From an uncultured Clostridia bacterium (GTDB lineage Bacteria; Bacillota; Clostridia; Oscillospirales; Acutalibacteraceae), in NCBI GenBank assembly GCA_946186535.1, contig CAMHNT010000005.1, positions 1 to 20,148 on the forward strand: a DNA stretch of 20,148 nt, given 5' to 3'. The position numbers and the translations under genes were made by a program. The notes below the pieces were generated by a model. The model worked only from the letters and a program-made list of their open reading frames with translations, had not been told where the DNA came from and ran no database searches. Positions 7,536 through 14,879 of the stretch are shown piece by piece. Within the stretch, counting starts at the first letter, position 1. Each line of letters opens with the position of its first letter.

Positions 7536-8546
7536 ATGATAGAGCTACTCAAAAGGCTTTGTACTGCAAAAGGAGTTTCGGGACGTGAGGAGAGTATATG
7601 CAGTCTCTTAAAGGACGAAATATCCAGGTATGCCGACGAAGCCGTAATCGACAAAAATAACAATGTCATTGCCAGAATCGGCAATACCGAAGAACACAAT
7701 ATCATGCTTGACGCTCACCTCGATGAAATCGGATTCATCGTTACATTTATCGATGACAGAGGATTCTTAAAGGTTGCTCAGTGCGGCGGTATGGACTACC
7801 GTGTCGTTCAGGATTCACGATTCAAAGTCCTGACGGAGAGCGGAGAAATAACCGCTGTAGCGTGTTGTCTTCCTCCTCATCTTGCCGACGGAGGTGAGGA
7901 CAAAGCTCCTGATTCTGACAGCATTTATCTTGATACGGGTCTTCCTGCCGAAAGGGTAAAGGAGCTTGTTAATATCGGAGACACGGTCGCTTACGATACC
8001 ACTCCGCTTGTACTTTTGAATAACAGATTCACCTGCTGTTCAACCGACAACAGAGCGAGCTGCGCGCTGCTTCTTCGTGTTGCAGAGCTGATTAAGGAAA
8101 GCCCCGTCAATTCCGGAGTTACGTTTGCTTTCACTTCTCAGGAAGAAACTTATGGCAAGGGCGCATCCACTGCGGCTTACAGTGTATATCCGGATGAAGC
8201 TATCTCCATAGACGTCAGCTTTGCGAGTCAGAGCGGCGTTGCGGAATATGAAAGCGGCGAGCTTGGAAAGGGCGGTATGATCTGCATTTCTCCGGTTCTT
8301 TCGAGAAAAATGTCTTACAGGTTTATTTCCATTGCAAAAGAGAAAAATATTCCGTATCAGATTGAAGTGACAGGCGGTCTGACGGGAACAAACGGAGACA
8401 AAATTTCTGTTGCAAGAAGCGGAATTCCGACGGCTGTTGTGTCTATCCCTCAGAGAAATATGCACACAGGTGCGGAGATTGTAAGCATTGACGATATAGA
8501 AAGCATAGCACAGCTGATATATGAATATATAAAAACGGTGTGTTAA
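7536..8546 (+). CDS. M42-family metallo-aminopeptidase, copy 1
   Basis: The protein has 336 residues and starts at ATG after GAGGAGAA. M42 enzymes (TET aminopeptidases, glutamyl aminopeptidase, the CelM-like group) are cytoplasmic dizinc or dicobalt peptidases that trim short peptides, often as dodecamers. The full set of expected metal and catalytic residues is in place: His61 in DAHLDEIGF, Asp171 in TDNRA, Glu203-Glu204 in SQEET, Asp226, and His310 in RNMHTGAE. The usual DDR is DNR here, a mild divergence. The paralogue follows after 13 bases, so the two form an operon and may assemble together or split substrate range. Some relatives were annotated as endoglucanases; peptidase activity is the better call. 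Confidence 0.88.
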   Translation: MIELLKRLCTAKGVSGREESICSLLKDEISRYADEAVIDKNNNVIARIGNTEEHNIMLDAHLDEIGFIVTFIDDRGFLKVAQCGGMDYRVVQDSRFKVLTESGEITAVACCLPPHLADGGEDKAPDSDSIYLDTGLPAERVKELVNIGDTVAYDTTPLVLLNNRFTCCSTDNRASCALLLRVAELIKESPVNSGVTFAFTSQEETYGKGASTAAYSVYPDEAISIDVSFASQSGVAEYESGELGKGGMICISPVLSRKMSYRFISIAKEKNIPYQIEVTGGLTGTNGDKISVARSGIPTAVVSIPQRNMHTGAEIVSIDDIESIAQLIYEYIKTVC

Positions 8547-8559
8547 CAGGTGACTTATT

Positions 8560-9588
8560 ATGAATATGGATTTACTTAGAAAACTCTGCCTTGCAAACGG
8601 TGTTTCATCGGGTGAGGATGAGATAAGAAATATTATAATTTCCGAAATAGACGGTTATGCCGACGAAGTGACAGTCGATAAAAGCGGCAATATCATTGTT
8701 TTCAAAAAAGGTCTGAACCGTGCGGAAAACAAGCTTCTGCTTTCTGCGCATATGGACGAGGTCGGCTTTATCGTTACATCAATAAACAGCGACGGAACGC
8801 TTGGTGTTGACGAGGTCGGAGGTATTGACAGAAGGGTTGTTTCCGGAAAAAGCGTGAAGCTTTGTACCTCAAATGTCAACGGCGTATTCGGAATAAAGCC
8901 TATTCATCTTTCGAAGGGTGAAAGCCGCAATGAAATCCCGAAGCTTTCGTCAATGTATATTGATATCGGCGCAAAGGACAAGAAGGACGCGGAGAACAAT
9001 ATCGAAGTGGGCGACCTTGTTGCGTTTGAAGGATTTTATGAGGAGAATGAACAGTCGATAATTACAAAGGCTCTTGATGACAGAGTTGGCTGTCTTGTGC
9101 TTATCGAAATGATAAAGAGCGAGCTTCCATACGATATGAATTTTTCATTTGTTGTTCAGGAAGAGGTCGGACTTCGCGGGGCGAAAACCGCAGCATATTC
9201 TGTCGATCCGGAGTTTGCGATAGTGGTTGAAACGACGACGGCGGCAGATATTCCTAATGTCGAAGAAAGCAAACAGGTTTGTCATCTCGGTGAAGGCGCC
9301 GTTATTTCGTTTATGGACAGGCGTACGATATATGACAGGGAACTGTACAAGGAAGCATTCAGAGCAGCCGAACGTGCCGGAGTAAAGGCGCAGTCAAAAA
9401 AGGCAGTTGCCGGGGGAAATGACGCCGGAGTTATAAATACGAACAGAGGCGGAGTAAGAACAATTGCAGTGTCTCTTCCGTGCAGATATCTCCATGCACC
9501 TCACACAACGGCTTTTAAAGAAGATATCGATTCCGTATATAAAACAGTTAATGAACTTGCAAAGACAATTGCGGGCGGAAAGATTTAA
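8560..9588 (+). CDS. M42-family metallo-aminopeptidase, copy 2
   Basis: The protein has 342 residues. The ATG at 8560 follows AGGTG (8548-8552); a second ATG two codons later is possible. Active-site residues: His64 in SAHMDEVGF, Asp173-Asp174 in LDDRVG, Glu201-Glu202 in VQEEVGLRGA, Glu224 in the position that is Asp in copy 1, and His312 in RYLHAPH. It is closer to the family consensus than copy 1 (DDR and QEEVGLRGA intact). The two copies are clearly paralogous but well diverged, so the duplication is old. The next gene starts four bases after its stop codon. Confidence 0.92.
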   Translation: MNMDLLRKLCLANGVSSGEDEIRNIIISEIDGYADEVTVDKSGNIIVFKKGLNRAENKLLLSAHMDEVGFIVTSINSDGTLGVDEVGGIDRRVVSGKSVKLCTSNVNGVFGIKPIHLSKGESRNEIPKLSSMYIDIGAKDKKDAENNIEVGDLVAFEGFYEENEQSIITKALDDRVGCLVLIEMIKSELPYDMNFSFVVQEEVGLRGAKTAAYSVDPEFAIVVETTTAADIPNVEESKQVCHLGEGAVISFMDRRTIYDRELYKEAFRAAERAGVKAQSKKAVAGGNDAGVINTNRGGVRTIAVSLPCRYLHAPHTTAFKEDIDSVYKTVNELAKTIAGGKI

Positions 9589-9592
9589 ATAT

Positions 9593-10381
9593 ATGATTTA
9601 TATAAACGATTTCAGCAGAAAATTTGAAATTGATTTGTATTCAGTCTGTGAAGGTTCGCCGTATGGTTCGAGGATAATTTCGTACCATACGGCTTATCAC
9701 GGCAAAAAATACGATTTTCTTGATTTCTGGATACAGAGAGACAAAAATTCAAATGTGGTATGTGCATTCTGCAGGTATTATTCAACCGTGATAATATGCG
9801 GCAATTCTTACGACAAATCGGAGACGGAGAATTTCGTGAATATGCTTTCTCCTTCAAGCATTCTTTGCGACAGCGAACTGAATCTGACTTTTGACATGAA
9901 CCTTTTGATAGGCGAAACCATGGCTTGTTCGAGACTTTTGGACGCTGAATACAAACCGCAGTATGAAATATCAAAGCTTTACAGTGATATGTCGAATCTG
10001 AAATCAGTATATTCAATCCTTGTATCGGAAAATGAGAACAAAGGGTCACTGCCTGATTTTGAAAGTTATTTCCTTGATATTTCTCATAGGATCAGACACG
10101 GAGTATCAAACGTCTATGCAGTCTATGATTATTTCGGAAATATAATCTCGACCGCTTCGGTTTTGTCGGTTTCGAAAAATACGGCGGTGATCGGATGTGT
10201 GGCAACTGCCGCAGAGGAACGGAAGAAAGGGCTTGCAACAGCCGTTGTCAGTTATATCACTGAAAAAGAACTGGAGAAAAACAGAACTGTCTATCTTCAC
10301 CGTGAAAAGAATATTTCCATATATGAAAAAATAGGATTTGAAACGGTCGGATATTGGAATGAATTCTCAAAAATGATTTAA
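9593..10381 (+). CDS. GNAT-like acetyltransferase domain protein
   Basis: The protein has 262 residues. The ATG at 9593 lies four bases after the stop of the M42 copy 2 gene; an earlier in-frame start would overlap that gene. The ribosome binding site is poor (GGCGGAAAG, rather far upstream), so translational coupling is likely. The first 150 residues are unlike anything I recognise. The last 110 resemble a GNAT fold: a beta strand AVIGCVATAAEERKKGLA that fits motif A (Arg-x-x-Gly-x-Ala type acetyl-CoA loop), then YEKIGFETVGYW as the usual C-terminal strand. Such proteins acetylate amines from acetyl-CoA; the substrate is unknown. Linkage to peptidases hints at peptide or amino-acid acetylation, which is only a guess. 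Confidence 0.72.
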   Translation: MIYINDFSRKFEIDLYSVCEGSPYGSRIISYHTAYHGKKYDFLDFWIQRDKNSNVVCAFCRYYSTVIICGNSYDKSETENFVNMLSPSSILCDSELNLTFDMNLLIGETMACSRLLDAEYKPQYEISKLYSDMSNLKSVYSILVSENENKGSLPDFESYFLDISHRIRHGVSNVYAVYDYFGNIISTASVLSVSKNTAVIGCVATAAEERKKGLATAVVSYITEKELEKNRTVYLHREKNISIYEKIGFETVGYWNEFSKMI

Positions 10382-10446
10382 GTCTTGAAGATATATGTAT
10401 TTTTTTCGTTTTTGTTTTTAAATCCTTCAATATTTCAACATCGGTG

Positions 10447-10475
10447 TTGATTTAAGAAGAATTTTGTTGTATAAT
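10447..10475 (+). promoter_or_regulatory. Sigma-A type promoter of ddh
   Basis: TTGATT (10447-10452), a 17-base spacer and TATAAT (10470-10475). The leader is about 50 bases, ending in the ribosome binding site AGAGGTG (10520-10526). Confidence 0.75.
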
Positions 10476-10532
10476 TTTATGGTAAATATAATTTTACAAT
10501 TGACAGATAGATTTTTATGAGAGGTGTTTACA

Positions 10533-11519
10533 ATGAGCATTAGAATTGGTATTTACGGATACGGCAACCTCGGAAGAGGCGTTGAAGCAGCAATAAGACA
10601 GAACAATGATACTGAGCTTGTCGCTGTGTTTTCAAGAAGAAACCCTGAAACCGTGAAAATTTCAACAGAAGGTGTTCCGGTAGTTTCGGCTGATTCTGTT
10701 GAGGACTATAAGGATAAAATCGATGTTATGATAATCTGCGGCGGAAGTGCTACTGATCTTCCTGTACAGACTCCGAAGCTTGCAAAGCTTTTCAATGTTA
10801 TTGACAGCTTTGACACGCACGCAAACATTCCGACGCATTTTGCAAATGTTGACGTAGCAGCAAAAGAGGGTGGCAACGTCGGCGTTATTTCAGTTGGCTG
10901 GGATCCGGGAATGTTCTCACTCAACAGACTTTATGCAAACTGCATTCTTACTGATGGTGTTGACTACACATTCTGGGGCAAGGGTGTAAGCCAGGGTCAT
11001 TCCGACGCTATCAGAAGAATTGAGGGAGTTGCCGATGCAAGACAGTATACTGTTCCTGTTCAGGAAGCTCTTGATGCCGTAAGAAACGGCGAGAACCCGG
11101 AGCTTACTACAAGACAGAAGCACACAAGAGTTTGCTATGTCGTTGCCAAGGAAGGCGCAGACAAGGCAGCTATTGAAGAGCAGATCGTAAAAATGCCTAA
11201 CTACTTCTCCGACTATGACACAACGGTAAACTTCATCACGGCAGATGAAATGGCTCGTGACCACAGCGGCTTGCCTCACGGCGGTCTTGTTATCAGAAGC
11301 GGCAAGACAGGTCTTAACGGTGAGCATAACCACATCATTGAGTATAGCCTCAAACTTGATTCGAACCCTGAGTTTACAGCATGCGTTCTCGTAGCTTACG
11401 CTCGTGCTGCATACAGATTCTCTCAGGAGGGTGTAAGCGGCTGCAAGACAGTATTTGACGTACCGCCTGCATATCTTTCGGCTTTGAGCCATGAGGAAAT
11501 TATTTCTCATCTGCTTTAA
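10533..11519 (+). CDS. ddh: meso-Diaminopimelate D-dehydrogenase
   Basis: The protein has 328 residues, matching the family length of about 325. The ATG at 10533 follows AGAGGTG at 10520-10526; the GTG at 10524 lies inside that site. The enzyme makes meso-diaminopimelate from tetrahydrodipicolinate in one step with ammonia and NADPH, bypassing the succinylase, acetylase and aminotransferase routes to lysine and the cell wall. Visible features: N-terminal Rossmann motif GIYGYGNLGRG, CGGSATDLP, the substrate-binding stretch SVGWDPGMFSLNR, FWGKGVSQGHSDA with IRRIEGV, and LPHGGLVIRSG with GEHNHIIEY toward the C-terminus. It has its own promoter. Its use of NADPH fits with nfnAB further along the window, though no direct link is shown. 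Confidence 0.95.
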   Translation: MSIRIGIYGYGNLGRGVEAAIRQNNDTELVAVFSRRNPETVKISTEGVPVVSADSVEDYKDKIDVMIICGGSATDLPVQTPKLAKLFNVIDSFDTHANIPTHFANVDVAAKEGGNVGVISVGWDPGMFSLNRLYANCILTDGVDYTFWGKGVSQGHSDAIRRIEGVADARQYTVPVQEALDAVRNGENPELTTRQKHTRVCYVVAKEGADKAAIEEQIVKMPNYFSDYDTTVNFITADEMARDHSGLPHGGLVIRSGKTGLNGEHNHIIEYSLKLDSNPEFTACVLVAYARAAYRFSQEGVSGCKTVFDVPPAYLSALSHEEIISHLL

Positions 11520-11558
11520 TTATTTTGATTTAGGTTTATAATTATTCTACATCGGATT

Positions 11559-11592
11559 GTTCGGCAGTATTTTTTGTATTATACTGTCGGAC
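11559..11592 (+). terminator. Possible terminator after ddh
   Basis: A 12-bp stem with two G-T pairs (11559-11570 with 11581-11592) around a ten-base T-rich loop. The downstream sequence has no clear T run, so termination is likely to be weak. Confidence 0.4.
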
Positions 11593-11623
11593 TTATCCGT
11601 AATTTTGTATTGGTATATCTGTT

Positions 11624-12145
11624 ATGGGAAGCGCATTAAAACATTTTGTAACAATTACAAGACATCGGCATCAGGTTATAAAACATTGCCGCAAAGCAGG
11701 AATTTTGTGGCAGGGGTTGTTTCATGATCTTTCAAAATATTCACCTACAGAGTTTATTGTCGGCGCCAAATATTATCAGGGTAACCGAAGCCCTAACGAA
11801 GCCGAACGTGAGGCTTACGGATATTCTATAGCATGGATGCATCACAAGGGAAGAAACCGTCATCATTTCGAGTACTGGACTGATTACGATCCCGAAACAA
11901 AGAGACTTGAACCGGTTGAAATGCCGATAAAATACGTTAAGGAAATGTTCTGTGACCGAGTTGCCGCAAGTAAGATTTATTTGGGCGATAAATACAACAA
12001 CTCTGCACCGCTTGAATATTTCCTGAAATCTAAACACAAAAGAATTATCCACAAAAACACTTCGGAACTTCTTGAAAAGCTTCTCACTATGCTTAAAGAA
12101 GAGGGAGAAGAAAATACTTTTAAATATATTCGGACATTGAAATAA
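11624..12145 (+). CDS. DUF5662-like protein
   Basis: The protein has 173 residues, starts at ATG 11624 and has no strong ribosome binding site. It matches my memory of the DUF5662 family of Firmicutes: an N-terminal helix with paired His (HFVTITRHRHQVIKHC), FHDLSKYSPTEF, and WMHHKGRNRHHFEYW. The density of His and the HD pair suggest a metal-binding HD-like helical fold, but no activity is established to my knowledge. It has no signal peptide or membrane segment. The exported peptidase gene begins about 67 bases downstream and may be co-transcribed, but I see no functional reason to pair them. Confidence 0.75.
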   Translation: MGSALKHFVTITRHRHQVIKHCRKAGILWQGLFHDLSKYSPTEFIVGAKYYQGNRSPNEAEREAYGYSIAWMHHKGRNRHHFEYWTDYDPETKRLEPVEMPIKYVKEMFCDRVAASKIYLGDKYNNSAPLEYFLKSKHKRIIHKNTSELLEKLLTMLKEEGEENTFKYIRTLK

Positions 12146-12199
12146 TCAGGGGAGTGTTTGAAAACAGAAATATATCCCTTTTTTTAGACAGCCGAAGCG

Positions 12200-12215
12200 A
12201 GGGGGTGCGGTCATA
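12200..12215 (+). promoter_or_regulatory. Strong ribosome binding site followed by ATA instead of ATG
   Basis: AGGGGGTG (12200-12207) lies five bases before ATA (12213-12215), the point where the export-signal reading frame should begin. No ATG, GTG, TTG or CTG occurs in this frame between the upstream stop (TGA, 12159-12161) and ATG 12339. The ribosome binding site therefore argues for initiation at ATA, or for a mutated start codon. Confidence 0.6.
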
Positions 12216-13859
12216 GATTTTTTTAAAAAGCTTCAGAGGAAGGACATAATAATTGCCACCGCAGCTGTCTGTTCTGTTGCTGCTACGGTTTTTGCGGTAA
12301 GTGCCGGTGCAGGAAGTGGAAACTCTTTAAGAGAGGAAATGGTTCAAACAGCTTTTCAGCCCGGTTTGGAAACGGATACAATCGATACCCCCGACAAGGT
12401 CGAAACCTGTGACAATCCGGAAACTTACCGTGATGTGTCCGAAACAAAAGACACGCCGGATTCCGGAAAAAAACCGGACGATACGATATCGGAAAACAGC
12501 GATACAAAATCGAAGAACAGCAGTGACGCCGATACCGACAGCGTCTCCGAAAAGGAAGATACATCAACGGAAAAAGCCGTTTCAGAAACAAGTGATTCCG
12601 ATGTAAAAAACAATTCCTCAAAAAGTACAGACACGGAGAAAAAAGATTCCGATACGGAAAACATAGTTTCAAATAGCAGCGATTCGGATTCAAAAAACAG
12701 TGACACTGATACAGCCGGCAGTTTCAAAAAGGAAGATACGTCAACGGAAAAAGCCGATTCGAAAACAAGCGATTCCGATGTAAAAAACAATTCTTCAAAA
12801 AGTACAGACACGGAGAAAAAAGATTCCGATACGGAAAACATAGTTTCAAATAGCAGCGATTCGGATTCAAAAAACAGTGACACTGATACAGCCGGCAGTT
12901 TCAAAAAGGAAGATACGTCAACGGAAAAAGCCGATTCGAAAACAAGCGATTCCGATGTAAAAAACAATTCTTCAAAAAATACGGACACGGAGAAAAAGGA
13001 TTCTGATTCGAAAAATAATGTTTCAAAGAACAGTGACTCCGATTCGAAGAAAGACGATACATTGGCAAATAGCGATACCGCTTCTTCTCAAAAGGAAAAC
13101 AAATCGTCGGACAAAGGTTCCGATTCTGACAATTCAAAAGAAAAGGACAGCACCGACACTTCCTCAAAAAACGAGAAAAATTCCGACAAAGATAAGAATG
13201 AAGGCAAGCAGCAAACGAAATATCCTCCGAAAGAATATCATATTGACGTTGAACATTTCACTCAGCTTGTAGTTCTTCCGACAGGCTGCGAAATAATAAG
13301 TGCAAAGACGGTTCTTAACTATTATGGAAAGACCGATATTACGGAAGATGAATTGCTTTCAAAAATTCCCCGTGACAGCCTGAAGGTTTCAAAGGACGGA
13401 AAGCTTTACGGCAAAACTCCGTTTCAGGCTTTTATCGGAGACCCGAAACAGAAAAGCGGCTTCGGGTGCTATCCTCCCGTTATAATGCAGATGGTTGAAA
13501 ACTATGATTATCCGGATCTTTATACGGAGGATACGAGCGGTCTTCCTCTTGACTTTGTTGCAAAAACCTATGTTTCACAGGATATTCCGGTGCTTGTATG
13601 GGTCACGATCGGAATGGGACAATCTTATCTTACCAGCAGTTGGAATGTTGAAGATTTCGACGGAAATATGACTAAGGAAAAGTATACTTGGAGAGCCGCA
13701 GAGCATTGTATGGTTCTAATTGGCTACGACGAAAAATCATATTATTTCTGTGATCCGCTGTCATACAATGACGTAGTAAAATTCGACAAGAATCTTGTCG
13801 AAAAAAGATACAAGGAAGTCGGGTCATACAGTATGCTGATAAGAGAATATAATGAATAA
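12213..13859 (+). CDS. Exported C39-like cysteine peptidase with long Ser/Asp repeat linker (ATA start proposed)
   Basis: Read from ATA 12213 the protein has 548 residues. Residues 1-11 are basic (DFFKKLQRKD) and 12-31 form a hydrophobic signal or anchor (IIIATAAVCSVAATVFAVSA). Residues about 55-345 are Ser/Asp/Thr/Lys-rich and include three tandem 59-residue repeats. The C-terminal 200 residues match a Peptidase_C39_2-like papain fold: Cys359 in LPTGCEIISA, His498 in AEHCMVLIGYD and Asp514 in DPL. Starting instead at ATG 12339 would remove the export signal, and the purine-rich AGAGG there lies only two bases from the ATG, too close for a good site. The domain may cut peptides or wall material at the surface; the substrate is unknown. 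Domain call is fairly sure; the start is not. Confidence 0.78.
   Translation: MDFFKKLQRKDIIIATAAVCSVAATVFAVSAGAGSGNSLREEMVQTAFQPGLETDTIDTPDKVETCDNPETYRDVSETKDTPDSGKKPDDTISENSDTKSKNSSDADTDSVSEKEDTSTEKAVSETSDSDVKNNSSKSTDTEKKDSDTENIVSNSSDSDSKNSDTDTAGSFKKEDTSTEKADSKTSDSDVKNNSSKSTDTEKKDSDTENIVSNSSDSDSKNSDTDTAGSFKKEDTSTEKADSKTSDSDVKNNSSKNTDTEKKDSDSKNNVSKNSDSDSKKDDTLANSDTASSQKENKSSDKGSDSDNSKEKDSTDTSSKNEKNSDKDKNEGKQQTKYPPKEYHIDVEHFTQLVVLPTGCEIISAKTVLNYYGKTDITEDELLSKIPRDSLKVSKDGKLYGKTPFQAFIGDPKQKSGFGCYPPVIMQMVENYDYPDLYTEDTSGLPLDFVAKTYVSQDIPVLVWVTIGMGQSYLTSSWNVEDFDGNMTKEKYTWRAAEHCMVLIGYDEKSYYFCDPLSYNDVVKFDKNLVEKRYKEVGSYSMLIREYNE
12552..13082 (+). repeat. Three in-frame tandem repeats of 177 bp in the peptidase linker
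   Basis: Units begin at 12552, 12729 and 12906, each 177 bp (59 codons, starting KEDTSTEKA). Units 1 and 2 are identical from about 12606 onward, and units 2 and 3 are almost identical over their first 75 bases; the second half of unit 3 diverges. Near-identity at the DNA level, including silent positions, points to recent duplication or gene conversion and to length variation between strains. Confidence 0.92.
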
Positions 13860-13967
13860 TAAAATAATATAATGAATAGAATTTAATTTTTTTATTTTGA
13901 TGTGTTCACTATACACATATCAATACATATTTTAATGTATAATTTATACCAATTTGAAAATAAAACC

Positions 13968-13996
13968 TTGAAAAAATTGAACAGATGTATTATAAT
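13968..13996 (+). promoter_or_regulatory. Sigma-A type promoter of nfnAB
   Basis: TTGAAA (13968-13973), a 17-base spacer and TATAAT (13991-13996). The short leader ends in the ribosome binding site AAAGGG (14018-14023), eight bases before the start. Confidence 0.78.
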
Positions 13997-14031
13997 AGTT
14001 TAGACATATATGAACAGAAAGGGTTTTTTTC

Positions 14032-14877
14032 ATGTACAAGATTTTAGAAAAAGTTGCACTGAACTCTTCAATGACGAAAATGGTAGTGGAAGCTCCCAGA
14101 ATTGCAAAGAAAGCAAAGCCTGGCCAGTTTATCATTTTCAGAGTTGACGAATTCGGCGAGAGAGTTCCGCTCACAATTGCTGATTATGATGCAGAGAAAG
14201 GCTCTGTAACAATTATTTACCAGAAGGTTGGCGCAAGCACAATGCTTCTCGATACACTCAACGAAGGTGAGTATATTCTTGATTTTGTCGGTCCTCTCGG
14301 CGTTCCGAGTGAGCTTGAGGGATACAGGAAAGTTGCCGTTATCGGCGGCGGTGCAGGCTGTGCAATCGCTTATCCTCAGGCCAAGGCTCTTCACGAAATG
14401 GGAACACCTGTTGACGTAATTGCCGGCTTCAGAAACACTGACCTTATTATTCTCGAAGACGAGATGAAGGCTGCAAGCGACAATCTTTACCTTATGACAG
14501 ACGACGGTTCAAACGGAAACAAAGGCTTCGTTACGAACGCTCTTGAAGAGAACATCAAGAACGGCGCTGATTATGATCTTGTTATTGCTATCGGTCCTGT
14601 TCCGATGATGAGAGCAGTAAGCCAGCTCACAAAGCAGTACGGCATCAAAACGATCGTTTCGATGAACCCGATCATGATCGACGGTACAGGTATGTGCGGC
14701 GGCTGTAGACTCACTGTCGGCGGCAAGACAAAGTTTGCCTGCGTAGACGGTCCTGACTTTGACGGTCACGAGGTTGACTTCGAAGAGCTCATGAAGCGTA
14801 ACGTCACATACAGAGCCATGGAGCAGACTGCAAGAGAGAAGAATTGCAGACTTATCAACAATGTCGAGGTGAAATAA
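14032..14877 (+). CDS. nfnA: NADH-dependent ferredoxin:NADP+ oxidoreductase, subunit A (PyrK-like)
   Basis: The protein has 281 residues, the family length. NfnAB is a cytoplasmic flavin-based bifurcating enzyme that couples NADH and reduced ferredoxin to reduction of NADP+. Visible features: an N-terminal FAD domain (RVPLTIADYD), an NAD-binding motif IGGGAGCAIAYPQAKAL, and a C-terminal [2Fe-2S] site with Cys222, Cys225 and Cys237. Asp217 stands where PyrK has a fourth Cys (D-x4-C-x2-C-x11-C), which agrees with the Asp ligand known in Nfn and supports Nfn over dihydroorotate dehydrogenase. The next gene starts two bases after the stop codon. Older names for relatives are sulfide dehydrogenase subunit or glutamate-synthase-associated subunit. 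Confidence 0.92.
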   Translation: MYKILEKVALNSSMTKMVVEAPRIAKKAKPGQFIIFRVDEFGERVPLTIADYDAEKGSVTIIYQKVGASTMLLDTLNEGEYILDFVGPLGVPSELEGYRKVAVIGGGAGCAIAYPQAKALHEMGTPVDVIAGFRNTDLIILEDEMKAASDNLYLMTDDGSNGNKGFVTNALEENIKNGADYDLVIAIGPVPMMRAVSQLTKQYGIKTIVSMNPIMIDGTGMCGGCRLTVGGKTKFACVDGPDFDGHEVDFEELMKRNVTYRAMEQTAREKNCRLINNVEVK

Positions 14878-14879
14878 TC

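Noticed and set aside
12154..12216. Possible 20-residue leader peptide starting at GTG before the C39-like peptidase
   Set aside because: Its ribosome binding site is poor and the peptide shows no attenuator pattern; the strong site inside it serves the ATA start better.
12425..12988. Minus-strand open frame of 187 codons opposite the peptidase linker
   Set aside because: It is the antisense shadow of the 177-bp Ser/Asp repeats, giving low-complexity Ser/Phe/Glu sequence with no domain.
13846..13878. Direct repeat of AATATAATGAATA across the stop codon of the peptidase gene
   Set aside because: Two short AT-rich copies 20 bases apart are explained by slippage or chance and affect no function.
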